64,000 nucleotides of DNA from Ferrimonas sediminum (GTDB lineage Bacteria > Pseudomonadota > Gammaproteobacteria > Enterobacterales > Shewanellaceae): the NCBI RefSeq assembly GCF_900100175.1, contig NZ_FNEM01000002.1, forward strand, positions 396,810-460,809, read 5' to 3'. Below the pieces are notes generated by a model that saw only the letters and a program-made list of their open reading frames with translations, ran no database searches and was not told the origin of the DNA. The translations under genes and the position numbers were made by a program. Positions 45,995 to 57,793 of the stretch are shown here, in pieces; within the stretch, counting starts at the first letter, position 1; the number at the start of each line of letters is the position of its first letter.

Positions 45995-46405
45995 TTACTC
46001 GGCGCTGGCTTCCTCAGCAGCTGGGGCTGGAGCTGGCTGTGCTTCACGACGATCGTCACGACGATCATCACGCTCACGGCGCTCTTCCTTAGCTTTAGCC
46101 ATTGGAGATGGCTCGGTAACAGCACCTTTGGTACGGATTACCATGCTACGGATAACGGCATCGTTGAAGCGGAAGTTGGTTTCCAGTTCAGCAACGGCTT
46201 CAGCAGTCGCTTCAGCGTTAACCAGCACGTAGTGTGCTTTGTGCAGCTTCTCAATTGGGTATGCCAGTTGACGGCGGCCCCAGTCTTCCAAGCGGTTTAC
46301 AGAACCACCATCTTTAGTGATGGTAGCAGTGTAACGCTCGATCATGCCTGGAACCTGTTCACTCTGATCAGGGTGAACCATAAATACGATTTCGTAATGA
46401 CGCAT
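45995..46405 (-). CDS. rpsF: 30S ribosomal protein bS6
   Basis: A 136-residue S6. [25 protein letters not shown] and [27 protein letters not shown] are canonical. A long charged tail (Lys/Arg/Glu/Asp-rich, then Ala/Pro/Glu) extends beyond the RNP domain; in E. coli the S6 tail receives extra glutamates from RimK. First gene of the operon. Confidence 0.98.
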   Translation of the reverse strand: MRHYEIVFMVHPDQSEQVPGMIERYTATITKDGGSVNRLEDWGRRQLAYPIEKLHKAHYVLVNAEATAEAVAELETNFRFNDAVIRSMVIRTKGAVTEPSPMAKAKEERRERDDRRDDRREAQPAPAPAAEEASAE

Positions 46406-46489
46406 TATTGATCCTTACGGTTATTCAGCCTCTTTCAGGCTCAGCCATACCTGGAGGCAAGGAACAAAAGGGTTTCGGCTGATTAGCCG
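46406..46489 (-). promoter_or_regulatory. Possible S6:S18 leader RNA upstream of rpsF
   Basis: The 5' leader from the predicted promoter to rpsF is about 80 bases. It contains a hairpin right at the start (CGGCT-AATC-AGCCG, 46476-46489) and a second one with arms GCCTC and GAGGC (about 46421-46455), followed by GAATAACCGTAAGGA at the ribosome site. S6:S18 complexes autoregulate such leaders in many bacteria; the match here is by position and hairpins only. Confidence 0.35.
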
Positions 46490-46493
46490 GCGC

Positions 46494-46522
46494 ATAGTAC
46501 AGGATTCCCGGGGAGGGGGCAA
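46494..46522 (-). promoter_or_regulatory. rpsF promoter
   Basis: On the minus strand TTGCCC (46517-46522), 17-base spacer, TACTAT (46494-46499). Confidence 0.55.
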
Positions 46523-46703
46523 GAGATTCTCGCCCTCAATCCGCGACGAAGCTGCCGACGTTCCCCCCCCGGAGAAATCTCATCAGTTGATCGCCGTTTT
46601 GAATCGCTTTGAGGTAAGATAATGCCCTGCACCCTAAGCCCGCCACCTTGCCGGGACTGAGAAGAACTCAAACAAAAAATACGCAGTGAAAGCAGTAGGT
46701 ATT

Positions 46704-47441
46704 ATGAAACGATTGATGATGGTCGCGATGCTGTTGTCTCCGTCAGTGTGGGCCCTGGTGCCACCGGAGTACAAAGAGCCAGAAGACAGATTGGACGCCG
46801 AAGTGGAACTGGGGCTGCAATACACCTCGGGCAACACCGAATCCAGCAACTTCAACAGCCGCGGCAAAATTGTCTATGACGCGGAAGCGGCCCGCCACGA
46901 AACCAATTTGCACGCCTATTTTGCCTCGGACAACCAGAGTACCACCGCCGAACAGTACACGGTGCAATACCAGCTGGATTACAAACTCAAAGGGACTAAG
47001 TATGTCTATGGCCGGAGTGAATTTATCTGGGATCGGTTCGGCTCCTTTACCCAGCAACAGATCTACTCCTTCGGTTACGGTTACTCCCCCATCGATCACC
47101 GCCATACCAAACTCTCACTCGAAGCCGGTGCCGGTTACCGTTATAACAAGCCCAACCTCAGCGACACTGAAAGCGAGACCTCCTCTACCGATGAAGGCAT
47201 TGCCCGTTTCGCCGGCAAACTGGAGCAACGCCTGCACGAGTACACCACCTTCAACGCCGAAGGCGCGGTGGAGACCGGTAACCGCAATACCATTGCCACC
47301 CTGAAACTGTCGATTCGAAACCAACTGTGGGCCGATCTGGCCCTGAAGATCGGTACCGACGTCAAGTTCACCGAAAAAGTACCGGAAAACAGCGAGAAGA
47401 CCGACATCATCTCCACCGTCAACCTACTGTACAGCTTCTGA
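46704..47441 (+). CDS. DUF481 family outer membrane protein (YdiY type)
   Basis: A 245-residue barrel protein. ATG 46704 used (MKRLMMVAMLLSPSVWA signal peptide); a GTG six codons upstream is also in frame. LDAEVELGLQYTSGNTESSNFNSRGKIVYDAE ... YGRSEFIWDRFGSF ... LSIRNQLWADLALKIGTDVKF ... and terminal YSF are the DUF481 signature. Salt-related induction is reported for some members. It is inserted on the plus strand between rpsF and rlmB. Confidence 0.9.
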   Translation: MKRLMMVAMLLSPSVWALVPPEYKEPEDRLDAEVELGLQYTSGNTESSNFNSRGKIVYDAEAARHETNLHAYFASDNQSTTAEQYTVQYQLDYKLKGTKYVYGRSEFIWDRFGSFTQQQIYSFGYGYSPIDHRHTKLSLEAGAGYRYNKPNLSDTESETSSTDEGIARFAGKLEQRLHEYTTFNAEGAVETGNRNTIATLKLSIRNQLWADLALKIGTDVKFTEKVPENSEKTDIISTVNLLYSF

Positions 47442-47459
47442 CAACGGTTATAGACAACA

Positions 47460-47484
47460 AAAAAGGCGCCAAAGGCGCCTTTTT
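47460..47484. terminator. Bidirectional terminator between DUF481 gene and rlmB
   Basis: AAAAAGGCGCC, AAA loop, GGCGCCTTTTTT at a convergent junction. Confidence 0.85.
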
Positions 47485-47497
47485 TATCTTTTTAGGA

Positions 47498-48235
47498 TTA
47501 GCTCCGCCGCTGGCGAACCGCTTCGAACAGACACACGCCGGTCGCCACCGACACGTTCAGGCTGGTGACCACCCCGGCCATGGGGATAGAGATCAGCTCA
47601 TCGCAGTGTTCACGGGTCAGGCGACGCATCCCTTTGCCTTCCGCCCCCATGGTCAACGCCAGCGGACCGGTCAGTTTGGCCTGGTACAGGTCGTGATCGG
47701 CTTCACCGGCGGTACCGACGATCCACACGCCCCGCTCCTGCAGCTCCCGCATGGTGCGAGCCAGGTTGGTCACCTGAAACAGCGGCACGCTTTCGGCGGC
47801 ACCCACCGCCACTTTACGCACCACAGGGCCAAGGCTGGCGGAGCGATCCCGGGGCACAATGACACCGTGGACACCGGTGGCATCGGCACTGCGCAGACAG
47901 GCCCCGAGGTTGTGAGGATCGGTTACGCCATCCAGAATCAGCAACAGCGGTGTCTCCACACCATTGAGCAGGGCATCCAGCTCCGCCTCACCCTTCACCG
48001 GCGCCGCTTTGGCGGCGGCAACAACGCCCTGATGCTGTGCCGACTTGGCCTTGTCATCCAGGGCCTTTCGGGCGGCGGGTTGACAGCTGATGCCATGCTG
48101 CATCGCCAGTTGATGAATGCGCTGCAGACGATCGTCGTCGCGCCCCTTCAGCATCCAAATGGACTTTACCCGTTCAGGCTCCGACGCCAGCAACGCCTCA
48201 ACGGCGTGCAGGCCAAATACCATCTCTTGTTTCAT
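47498..48235 (-). CDS. rlmB: 23S rRNA (guanosine-2251-2'-O)-methyltransferase
   Basis: A 245-residue SPOUT enzyme that methylates G2251 in the P-loop of 23S r[28 protein letters not shown] begins the substrate-binding N-domain. The knotted AdoMet site [35 protein letters not shown] and [24 protein letters not shown] ... [19 protein letters not shown] are typical of TrmH family. Its ATG overlaps the rnr stop by one base. Confidence 0.96.
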   Translation of the reverse strand: MKQEMVFGLHAVEALLASEPERVKSIWMLKGRDDDRLQRIHQLAMQHGISCQPAARKALDDKAKSAQHQGVVAAAKAAPVKGEAELDALLNGVETPLLLILDGVTDPHNLGACLRSADATGVHGVIVPRDRSASLGPVVRKVAVGAAESVPLFQVTNLARTMRELQERGVWIVGTAGEADHDLYQAKLTGPLALTMGAEGKGMRRLTREHCDELISIPMAGVVTSLNVSVATGVCLFEAVRQRRS

Positions 48236-50697
48236 TAACGATTTTTCCGCTTAGAACTGCTCTTGTCCGCACCGCTGCGGGTGTCTGTTTTTTTGCCGCC
48301 GGCCTTGGCGCCGCCGCTGCCTTTGGCTGCCCCGGGCTTGGCCTGTGAGCCACCGGTGCGCTTACCGCCACCACTTCGACCCGATTTGGGTTTGCCCTGT
48401 TTGGCTTTGTAAGGCGCGTTGCTGTCGGCCGGCTTGCGGCCGGACTTGGGCTTGCCTTTGCGCCCTTTGCCGGGCTCCTGAACCAGGCCCAGATCGATCT
48501 GGCGGTCGTCCAGCTTCACCGACATCACCTTCACCTCAACCGCATCGCCGAGGCGGTAGCGCTTGCCACTGTGCTCGCCGTACAGCCCCTGACGGACCGC
48601 ATCAAAGTGGAAATAATCGTTTTCCAGGCTGGAGATGTGCACCAGCCCATCGATGTGGTACTGATTCAACCGCACAAACAGACCAAAACTGGTCACGCCA
48701 CTGATCACCGCATCGAAGGTGTCACCGACATGATCCTGCATGAACTCGCACTTAAGCCAATCCGACACATCACGGGTGGCGTCATCGGCGCGGCGCTCGG
48801 TCATGGAGCAGTGCTCACCCAGCTCCACCAGCTCCTGGGTGTTGTACAGCACTCCGGCGTCGTCGGCCTTGGTAGCGTCGCGATTAAGCAGGCTGCCGAT
48901 GGCCCGTTTAAGCATGCCACCTTCGCTGTCCTTGGCCAGCAAACCACGAATCACCCGATGCAAAACCAGGTCGGGGTAACGGCGAATCGGCGAAGTAAAG
49001 TGACTGTAGCCCTGCAGCGCCAGGCCGAAGTGGCCTTCGTCATCCGGGCTGTATACCGCCTGCTTCATGGATCTCAGCACCATGGTCGTCACCAGCTCGG
49101 CATCGGCACGGCCACTCAGCGAGGCCAGCAGCTTGGCGATGTCGGTCGGCGAAGGCTCATCACCGCCGCCGAGTTGCAGCCCCTGCTGACCGAGGAAGTC
49201 GCGCAGAGATTTCAGCTTGGCATCCCCCGGTCCTTCGTGAACCCGGTACAGCACCTCACCTTTCTGCTTCTTCACGAAACGGGCCGACGCGACGTTGGCC
49301 AGAATCATGCACTCTTCGATCATCTTGTGCGCCACATTACGCTCCCGAGGCACAATCTGCTCGATGCGTCGCTGGCTGTTAAAGATAAACTGCGTCTCGG
49401 TGGTCTCCAGCACCAGAGCGCCGCGCTTGAGTCGGGCGCCGTCCAGGGCGGCATACAACTTGTGCAGTTGCTGCAGGTGCGGGAACACCGACTGATAGCG
49501 CTCGATCAGGCGCTTGTCACCATCCAGCATGGCCGCCACCTTGGTGTAGGTCAGTCGGGCATGGGAGTGCATCACCGCCGGATAGAATTTGTAACCGGAC
49601 AGGTTTCCGGATGCCGACACCGTCATCTCGCACACCATGCACAGACGGTCGACCCCGGGATTCAGTGAACAGAGGCCATTGGAAAGCTTCTCCGGCAGCA
49701 TCGGAATCACCTGGGCCGGGAAGTACACCGAGTTACCCCGTTTCAGGGCCTCATCGTTCAGTGATGTGCCGGGACGCACATAGTGACTGACGTCGGCAAT
49801 GGCCACCCACAGGCGCCAGCCGCCGCTCTTCTTCTTTTCACAGTAGACCGCGTCATCGAAGTCACGGGCATCTTCACCGTCGATGGTCACCAGTGGCAGC
49901 TGTCGCAGATCCACCCTGCCCTGCTTATCGGCCTCGGTCACCTCGTCGTCGATTCGAGCAACCTGATCCAGAACCGCCTGCGGGAACTGGTGCGGCAGAT
50001 CGTGGTTGCGCAGGGCGATCTCGATCTCCATGCCCGGATCCATCTCGTCACCCAGCACCTCGGTTACCTTGCCCTTGGCGTGAGTATGACGACCCGGTCG
50101 CTGGGTCAACTCTACATTAACCACCTGTCCCAGACGTGCGCCCAGACGATGCTCTGCCGGTATCAGGATATCCTGGCTTATGCGGCGATCATCCGGTACC
50201 ACAAAGCCAATGCCATCTTCGGTGAAGTAGCGACCAATGATGTTGGCGTTTCGAGGCTCAAGTACCCGCACAATCCGGGCTTCCTGACGGCCGCGGCGAT
50301 CGTGACGATCCCCCTGGGCCATCACCCGATCACCATGCAACACGCTCTGCATGGTGCGCTCGGTCAGGAACATATCCTTGCCAGCACCATCGTCCGGGCG
50401 GAAGAAACCGAAGCCATCGCGATGCCCCAGTACGGTGCCGGTGAGCAGATCCATCTTCTCCGGGATGCCGTAGCGCCCTTTTCGGGTGTACACCAGCTGA
50501 CCATCGCGCTCCATGGCGCGCAGGCGACGCATCAGGGCCACGTACTGGTCGCCCTCCAGGCCCAGTTGCTCAGCCAGCTCATCGCGACCAATCAGGCCGC
50601 GGCCGTCGGCGATCAACTGCAGCAGATACTCCCGGCTGGGAATCGGATTTTCGTACTTTTCAGCCTCCCGCTGAAAATGGGGATCTTGATTACTCAA
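48235..50697 (-). CDS. rnr: Exoribonuclease R
   Basis: An 820-residue 3'-to-5' exoribonuclease (RNB family). An N-terminal winged-helix region, cold-shock domains, the RNB core ([40 protein letters not shown] with catalytic Asps, and [14 protein letters not shown]), an S1 domain and a long Lys/Gly/Ser-rich tail (from about 755) are in order. It degrades structured RNA and matures rRNA. Located in the usual motX-rnr-rlmB order. Confidence 0.97.
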   Translation of the reverse strand: MSNQDPHFQREAEKYENPIPSREYLLQLIADGRGLIGRDELAEQLGLEGDQYVALMRRLRAMERDGQLVYTRKGRYGIPEKMDLLTGTVLGHRDGFGFFRPDDGAGKDMFLTERTMQSVLHGDRVMAQGDRHDRRGRQEARIVRVLEPRNANIIGRYFTEDGIGFVVPDDRRISQDILIPAEHRLGARLGQVVNVELTQRPGRHTHAKGKVTEVLGDEMDPGMEIEIALRNHDLPHQFPQAVLDQVARIDDEVTEADKQGRVDLRQLPLVTIDGEDARDFDDAVYCEKKKSGGWRLWVAIADVSHYVRPGTSLNDEALKRGNSVYFPAQVIPMLPEKLSNGLCSLNPGVDRLCMVCEMTVSASGNLSGYKFYPAVMHSHARLTYTKVAAMLDGDKRLIERYQSVFPHLQQLHKLYAALDGARLKRGALVLETTETQFIFNSQRRIEQIVPRERNVAHKMIEECMILANVASARFVKKQKGEVLYRVHEGPGDAKLKSLRDFLGQQGLQLGGGDEPSPTDIAKLLASLSGRADAELVTTMVLRSMKQAVYSPDDEGHFGLALQGYSHFTSPIRRYPDLVLHRVIRGLLAKDSEGGMLKRAIGSLLNRDATKADDAGVLYNTQELVELGEHCSMTERRADDATRDVSDWLKCEFMQDHVGDTFDAVISGVTSFGLFVRLNQYHIDGLVHISSLENDYFHFDAVRQGLYGEHSGKRYRLGDAVEVKVMSVKLDDRQIDLGLVQEPGKGRKGKPKSGRKPADSNAPYKAKQGKPKSGRSGGGKRTGGSQAKPGAAKGSGGAKAGGKKTDTRSGADKSSSKRKNR

Positions 50698-50750
50698 TAG
50701 TGATTTACTCGATAGATAAAAATGGGGTTACCGGAAAAGTATACTGGCTA

Positions 50751-51380
50751 TCAGCGATACTTATCCTGAAATTTCTGACTGGCTTCGATGGTCTCGACTT
50801 CCCGTCTGGGAATAAAACGAGCCAGTTGGCTCAGCAACTCATCGGCCGTCGCCTGATCTTCGTCATGCTCGTACACCTCTTCAAACAGCCACCGATACGC
50901 TTGCGGATAATCCCGCGGCGCACCGTAGCCTCGAATGTACATTCGCACCAAATCAAAACGGGCACGCAGATGCCCTTGCTCGGACGCCAATTTGTAGTAG
51001 TGCACTGCCAACTCTTCGTTCACCAGGGTGAACTTGCCAATGCGGTAGTAGCGTCCCAACTGCTCCAGGGCGTCTGGTAGGCCAGACTCCGAGGCAGTCT
51101 CGAGGTAATAAAACCCCTCTTTGACGTTTTTTTCGATGCACACACCGTACATCAGCATATCGGCCCACAGCATCTGATAGGCCGGCTCTTTCAATATTTT
51201 AGCGTGAGCCTGTACGTCTTCCACCAGTTGGCAGTCATCACGGCGCATCTGCATCAGATGGGTATTGTCACGAATCATCTGCAACAGCGCGTCCTGTGAG
51301 TACAGCTCCACCACCTGCAATTCCGACTGGGCAGGGGCGATCATCAGCATTGTTGTCAACAGCAGATAAAAGCGCTTCAT
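50751..51380 (-). CDS. motX: MotX, sodium-driven flagellar motor T-ring protein
   Basis: A 209-residue exported protein: signal peptide at 1-19, then QVVELYSQDALLQMIRDNTHLMQMRRDDCQLVEDVQAHAKILKEPAYQMLWADMLMYGVC, the MotX signature with Cys50 and Cys81. The C-terminal half has Sel1-type repeats (GLPDALEQLGRYYRIGK ... GHLRARFDLVRMYIRGYG). MotX forms the periplasmic T-ring with MotY, holding PomB near the motor. The place next to rnr and purA matches Vibrio and Shewanella, away from the main flagellar cluster. Confidence 0.92.
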   Translation of the reverse strand: MKRFYLLLTTMLMIAPAQSELQVVELYSQDALLQMIRDNTHLMQMRRDDCQLVEDVQAHAKILKEPAYQMLWADMLMYGVCIEKNVKEGFYYLETASESGLPDALEQLGRYYRIGKFTLVNEELAVHYYKLASEQGHLRARFDLVRMYIRGYGAPRDYPQAYRWLFEEVYEHDEDQATADELLSQLARFIPRREVETIEASQKFQDKYR

Positions 51381-51430
51381 ACTCTAACGTATCGACCTAG
51401 CCTGAAAAAACTAAAGCCCACCATAGCATA

Positions 51431-51450
51431 ACGGGGCCAGAAGGCCCCGT
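51431..51450 (-). terminator. Hairpin between purA and motX
   Basis: ACGGGGCC, loop AGAA, GGCCCCGT directly after purA. The T-run is short on the minus strand, so it is a weaker terminator than the others. Confidence 0.6.
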
Positions 51451-51464
51451 TTTACACTCAATGA

Positions 51465-53016
<1,552 letters not shown>

Positions 53017-53035
53017 TTTTGACGGCTCCATGCAA

Positions 53036-53059
53036 AAAGCCCGGCGAATGCCGGGCTTT
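53036..53059 (-). terminator. Terminator after hflC
   Basis: AAAGCCCGGC, loop GAAT-type, GCCGGGCTTT followed by Ts on the minus strand. It separates hflKC from the DUF2065 gene. Confidence 0.8.
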
Positions 53060-53075
53060 GACTTAAGCAATACTT

Positions 53076-53960
53076 TTATTGCGGTTTAGCAGTGCTCTTC
53101 ATGTACTGGAAGAACTCCGAGTCTGGTGACACCACCAACACGTCCTGCTTGCTGTTGAAGGACTTGGAGTAGGCATCCAGGCTGCGCAGGAAGGCGAAGA
53201 ACTCCGGTGCCTGAGTGTAAGCGTCGGCGTAGATCTTGGCCGCCTGCGCATCACCCTGACCCTTAATGGTACGAGCATTTTTCTCGGCCTCAGCCACCAT
53301 CACGGTCACCTTGGCATCGATGTTGGCCCGCAGCACTTCGGCCTTCTCTTTACCCTGGGAGCGGTGCTCCTTGGCAACGGCGATACGCTCGGCGCGCATA
53401 CGATCGTAGATCGAAGAGCTGACTTCACGAGGCAGGTTGATCTGCTTCACCCGCACGTCCACCACCTTAATGCCCAGCTCAAGTGCGCTCTCCGCCGCCC
53501 CTTTCAGGGCTTCTTGCTGCAGCTCATCGCGGCTGCCGGAAACGATTTCGGAGATGGTTCGAGTACCAAACTCGCTGCGCAGGCCGTTGTTGATCTTACT
53601 TTGCAGCAAGGCTTCCGCCTGAAGCTGGTTGCCACCTGATGTAGACAGGAAGTAACGTTCAAAATCGATGATTCGCCACTTAACGTAGGAATCCACCATC
53701 AGATCTTTCTTCTCGGAGGTCACAAAACGATCTGCCGGCGCATCCAGCGTCAGGATACGGGCATTGAGACGAAGCACGGTATCAATGAGTGGCACCTTGA
53801 AATGGATGCCCGGCTCATACACCAGGGTCACGCCTTCGGCGTCTTTGGCAATCTTACCGAAGCGCTTGACGATGCCGCGTTCGCCTTCACTTACCACAAA
53901 TAATGAGGATAAGCCCAAGAACAGAATGACGACAATGGCGCCAATGGAAATGGGTTTCAT
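53076..53960 (-). CDS. hflC: Protease modulator HflC
   Basis: A 294-residue SPFH-domain membrane protein that with HflK forms a cage around FtsH in the inner membrane. One N-terminal helix, then VVSEGERGIVKRFGKI, DAPADRFVTSEKKDLMVDSYVKWRI and DVRVKQINLPREVSSSIYDRMRAER. Starts three bases after the hflK stop. Confidence 0.96.
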   Translation of the reverse strand: MKPISIGAIVVILFLGLSSLFVVSEGERGIVKRFGKIAKDAEGVTLVYEPGIHFKVPLIDTVLRLNARILTLDAPADRFVTSEKKDLMVDSYVKWRIIDFERYFLSTSGGNQLQAEALLQSKINNGLRSEFGTRTISEIVSGSRDELQQEALKGAAESALELGIKVVDVRVKQINLPREVSSSIYDRMRAERIAVAKEHRSQGKEKAEVLRANIDAKVTVMVAEAEKNARTIKGQGDAQAAKIYADAYTQAPEFFAFLRSLDAYSKSFNSKQDVLVVSPDSEFFQYMKSTAKPQ

Positions 53961-53963
53961 GGC

Positions 53964-55085
53964 TTAATTCCTCCCCTGGCGCACGCTGTCATTACGAACA
54001 TTGCGGCGGTTGTTAAAGCTGTTGCTCGGCAGCGAGCTGCTGTCGTTCATCTGCGGGGGAGCCGTCCGTTGCGGGGCCTGTCCTGCACCTTGGCCAACAA
54101 TCTTATCCAGCGGCAGATAGAACATGGAGCCATTGCCTTCGGTATCCACCATCACTTTGGAGGTGCTGCCGTAGACTTTTTCCATGGTTTCCAGGTAGAG
54201 ACGATCTCGAGTCACATCCGGCGCCGCCTGATACTGAGGCAACAACTGAACGAAGCGAGCCACTTCACCTTCCGCTTCCAGAGTAACGCGATCGCGATAG
54301 GCGTTCGCTTCCTGCTCCATCCGCTGAACCTGACCCCGGGCACGAGGCTCGATTTCTCGGGCGTAGGCTTCCGCTTCACGGACGAAACGCTCTTCGTCTT
54401 CCTGAGCTGAGATGGCGTCATCAAAGGCGTCTTTCACCTCTTCCGGCGGACGCGCCGGCAACAGGTTGACATCCATCACCTGGATCCCCAGGCCATAAGG
54501 TTCAATGATCCCTTCCAGCTCTTCGCGAGTATCTTGACGAACCTGCTCCCGGCCGGTGGTCAGAATGTCGTCCATGATGGTATGGCCGATGACATAACGC
54601 AGGGCGCTGTCCATCGCCTCGTTCAGAGACTCATCCGGATTGGTGACGTTAAACAGGTAAGCCCGTGGATCCACGACCCGGTACTGCACCTTCATCTCAA
54701 CCGCGACCACGTTTTCATCCATGGTCAGCATCATGCCGGACGCAGGCAGTTCACGAATGTTGTTGATGTTCACCGGGTACACCTGATCCACGAAGGTGGC
54801 TTTCCAGTGCAGACCCGGCTCTCTCAATTCGTAGAACTCACCAAAGCGAAGCACGACGCCGCGCTCCGCTTCCTCAATCTTGTAGATGCCGGACAAAAAC
54901 CAGGTAATGGCAGCCAGAGCCAACACACCCAATACAATACCGGTGCTGACACCACCACCGCCCCCGCCACCAAAGCGGCCGGACAGCTTGCGGAACACTT
55001 GATCCAGGTCCGGTGGCCCCTGATCGTTGCCACCCCGGTTCCCCCATGGGTCTTTACCCTTATTTCCAGGCTCATTCCAGGCCAT
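53964..55085 (-). CDS. hflK: Protease modulator HflK
   Basis: A 373-residue partner of HflC. A Gly/Asn-rich N-terminus (MAWNEPGNKGKDPWGNRG), a single helix (STGIVLGVLALAAITWFLSGIY), the SPFH domain and a C-terminal coiled region (EAEAYAREIEPRARGQVQRMEQEANAYRDRVT). Operon hflX-hflK-hflC. Confidence 0.96.
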   Translation of the reverse strand: MAWNEPGNKGKDPWGNRGGNDQGPPDLDQVFRKLSGRFGGGGGGGVSTGIVLGVLALAAITWFLSGIYKIEEAERGVVLRFGEFYELREPGLHWKATFVDQVYPVNINNIRELPASGMMLTMDENVVAVEMKVQYRVVDPRAYLFNVTNPDESLNEAMDSALRYVIGHTIMDDILTTGREQVRQDTREELEGIIEPYGLGIQVMDVNLLPARPPEEVKDAFDDAISAQEDEERFVREAEAYAREIEPRARGQVQRMEQEANAYRDRVTLEAEGEVARFVQLLPQYQAAPDVTRDRLYLETMEKVYGSTSKVMVDTEGNGSMFYLPLDKIVGQGAGQAPQRTAPPQMNDSSSLPSNSFNNRRNVRNDSVRQGRN

Positions 55086-55190
55086 GTAGTACTCCGTTTT
55101 AACGTATCGGATGAGTTAATGGGGCCCCTGAGCAACCCGCCAGGGCATCCCCTCCGATGATAAGAGGTTTAACGCTAATTTATCAGGCAA

Positions 55191-56477
55191 TTAGTGGATG
55201 ATAAAGTCGCTTAACCTTCCCTGAGACGCTTTTAATTGCCGAAGCCACTCTGGCTCCGGCAAAACAATCTTCATCAAGCAGTTGCCTTCGTCATCATATT
55301 GACTGCTTTTCACCGCACTGAGTTCAAAAAACACATTCACCCAGCGTTGCTCCGATGGCGGCAGTTTTAATGATAGTTCAACTATTTGCCGACCGAGTAA
55401 GTCCGACAAGGCACGGAACAGCTGCGGCTGACCGCGATTCTCCTGAGCCGACACCCAGACCCGGACCGGTCTGCCGGTATCGTCCCGATCGATTCGGGGT
55501 TCGGCATCCTCCAGCAAATCCACCTTGTTATAAACCAGCAGCTGTGGGATGTCGTCGGCCTCAATCTCCTTGAGCACCTTCTGCACCTCTTCGATGTTCT
55601 CACCGGCCCGCTCATCACTGGCGTCGACCACATGCAGCAGCAAATCCGCCTGACGGGTTTCCTGAAGCGTGGCCTTAAACGCCGCCACCAGATCATGGGG
55701 GAGATGACGAATGAAACCCACGGTGTCGGCCAGGATCGTCGGGCCAACCTCATCGATCTCAATCCGCCTCAACGTCGGGTCCAGGGTGGCAAACAGCTGA
55801 TCCGCAGCATACACGCCGGAATCTGTCACCAGATTGAACAGGGTCGACTTGCCCGCGTTGGTGTACCCCACCAGAGACACCGTCGGTATTTCACGACGCT
55901 GGCGGGAGCGACGCCCCTGCTCTCGCTGCTTTTCGACCTTCTCCAGGCGACGAAGGATGGTTTTTATACGTTCACGCAGCAATCGTCGATCGGTTTCCAG
56001 CTGAGTTTCGCCCGGACCGCGCAGGCCGATACCGCCCTTTTGACGCTCCAGGTGAGTCCAGCCACGGATCAATCGGGTCGAGAGGTGCCGCAATTGCGCC
56101 AGCTCAACCTGCAGTTTACCTTCGTGAGTTCGTGCCCGCTGGGCAAAAATATCCAGGATCAGACCGGTTCGGTCCAATACCCGGCATTGGAATATGGCTT
56201 CAAGGTTACGTTCCTGGGCCGGGGACAAGGCATGGTTAAAGATGACTACGTCCGCCTGTTCCGCCTGGACCAGTGCCGCAATCTCTTCCGCCTTACCGGC
56301 GCCACAGAAGTATTTGGGGTGTGGGGAGGAACGAGCGCCAGTAACGACTCCGCAGGCACTTACGCCTGCGGATGACACCAGTAGGTGCAGCTCTTCCAGA
56401 TCTTCACGTTCCCCTTCTCGGGAAAAGTTCAGATGTACCAGTACAGCCCTTTCGCCTGCCTCATACCGCTCAAACAA
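55191..56477 (-). CDS. hflX: Ribosome-splitting GTPase HflX
   Basis: A 428-residue translational GTPase that rescues stalled ribosomes. N-domain (MFERYEAGERAVLVHLNF), helical linker with the conserved TRLIRGWTHLERQKGGIGLRGPGETQLETD, and G domain with Walker A VSLVGYTNAGKSTLFN, G3 DTVGF and G4 NKVD. It follows hfq. Confidence 0.97.
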   Translation of the reverse strand: MFERYEAGERAVLVHLNFSREGEREDLEELHLLVSSAGVSACGVVTGARSSPHPKYFCGAGKAEEIAALVQAEQADVVIFNHALSPAQERNLEAIFQCRVLDRTGLILDIFAQRARTHEGKLQVELAQLRHLSTRLIRGWTHLERQKGGIGLRGPGETQLETDRRLLRERIKTILRRLEKVEKQREQGRRSRQRREIPTVSLVGYTNAGKSTLFNLVTDSGVYAADQLFATLDPTLRRIEIDEVGPTILADTVGFIRHLPHDLVAAFKATLQETRQADLLLHVVDASDERAGENIEEVQKVLKEIEADDIPQLLVYNKVDLLEDAEPRIDRDDTGRPVRVWVSAQENRGQPQLFRALSDLLGRQIVELSLKLPPSEQRWVNVFFELSAVKSSQYDDEGNCLMKIVLPEPEWLRQLKASQGRLSDFIIH

Positions 56478-56494
56478 GCAGACTCTCCTAGCTG

Positions 56495-56779
<285 letters not shown>

Positions 56780-56865
56780 TTAACTAAAATATTCTAATTT
56801 CTTTTAAAAACCAGCCTGCAAGCAACATCTAACTGAGCTTGTTGGTAGTTATAGCCTATGTAAAG

Positions 56866-57792
56866 TTAGATGGCGAGCCTTTGCAACATATTATCTACAT
56901 TACCTGTATTTTCAGAGAGTAACCACTGCAAATCGGACCAACTCCGCAACCAGGTAATCTGTCTTTTCGCTAGCTGTCTGGTAGCAGCAATGCCCTTTGC
57001 GGTCATCCCTTGGTAGTCATCTTCACCAGCCAGAAAAGACCACATCTGGCGGTATCCAACGCATCGGATGGACGGCAAATTGGGGTGTAAATCCCCTCTT
57101 CGGAACAAACGGAGCACTTCCTGCTCAAAACCCGCATCTAACATCATCGTAAATCGGCGTTCAATACGCTGATGCAATCGCTGTCGCTGTTCCGGCGCAA
57201 TGGCAAACTGACTGACCAGATAAGGTAAAGGCTCACTCTTTCTTTTCGTCAGCTCTGTCAGAGTTTCACCACTGATTCTATAGACTTCCAGAGCCCGCGA
57301 CAATCGTTGTGGATCGTTAGGGTGGATTCTCTCAGCAGATATCGGGTCAATTTCTGACAATTGCCGATGCAAATCGCTCCAGCCCAGTTCTGCAGCCTCG
57401 GATTCGATCTGTTTTCGTACCAAAGGATCCGCCGACGGCAAGGGCGACAGCCCCTCCAGCAAGGCTTTGTAATACAGCATGGTGCCCCCGACCAGCAGGG
57501 GAATGCGTCCGGCGGCGGTGATCGCCGCCATCTCCCGCAGCGCATCATGGCGGAAGTCCGCCGCCGAATACGCTTCGGCCGGGTCCAGAATGTCGATCAA
57601 CCGATGGGGCGCTCGGGCCAGCTCGTCGGCAGTGGGCTTGGCGGTGCCGATGTCCATGCCGGTATAGATCATTGCCGAATCGACACTGATGATGTCACAA
57701 GGCAGCCGCTGACACAGCTCCATGGCCAGATCGGTTTTTCCCGATGCCGTCGGCCCCATCAGGAAGATCGCCGGAGGCAAGGCATTACTCAT
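56866..57792 (-). CDS. miaA: tRNA dimethylallyltransferase
   Basis: A 308-residue enzyme that adds the isopentenyl group to A37 of tRNAs reading U-starting codons. P-loop [33 protein letters not shown] and [13 protein letters not shown] are typical. The ATG at 57792 is one base past the mutL stop, with GGAG upstream, so translation is coupled; a longer start adds seven residues. Confidence 0.96.
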   Translation of the reverse strand: MSNALPPAIFLMGPTASGKTDLAMELCQRLPCDIISVDSAMIYTGMDIGTAKPTADELARAPHRLIDILDPAEAYSAADFRHDALREMAAITAAGRIPLLVGGTMLYYKALLEGLSPLPSADPLVRKQIESEAAELGWSDLHRQLSEIDPISAERIHPNDPQRLSRALEVYRISGETLTELTKRKSEPLPYLVSQFAIAPEQRQRLHQRIERRFTMMLDAGFEQEVLRLFRRGDLHPNLPSIRCVGYRQMWSFLAGEDDYQGMTAKGIAATRQLAKRQITWLRSWSDLQWLLSENTGNVDNMLQRLAI

Positions 57793-57793
57793 A

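Noticed and set aside
46561..46570. Run of eight Cs as a phase-variation tract
   Set aside because: It lies outside any gene and upstream of the rpsF promoter; no frame would be switched.
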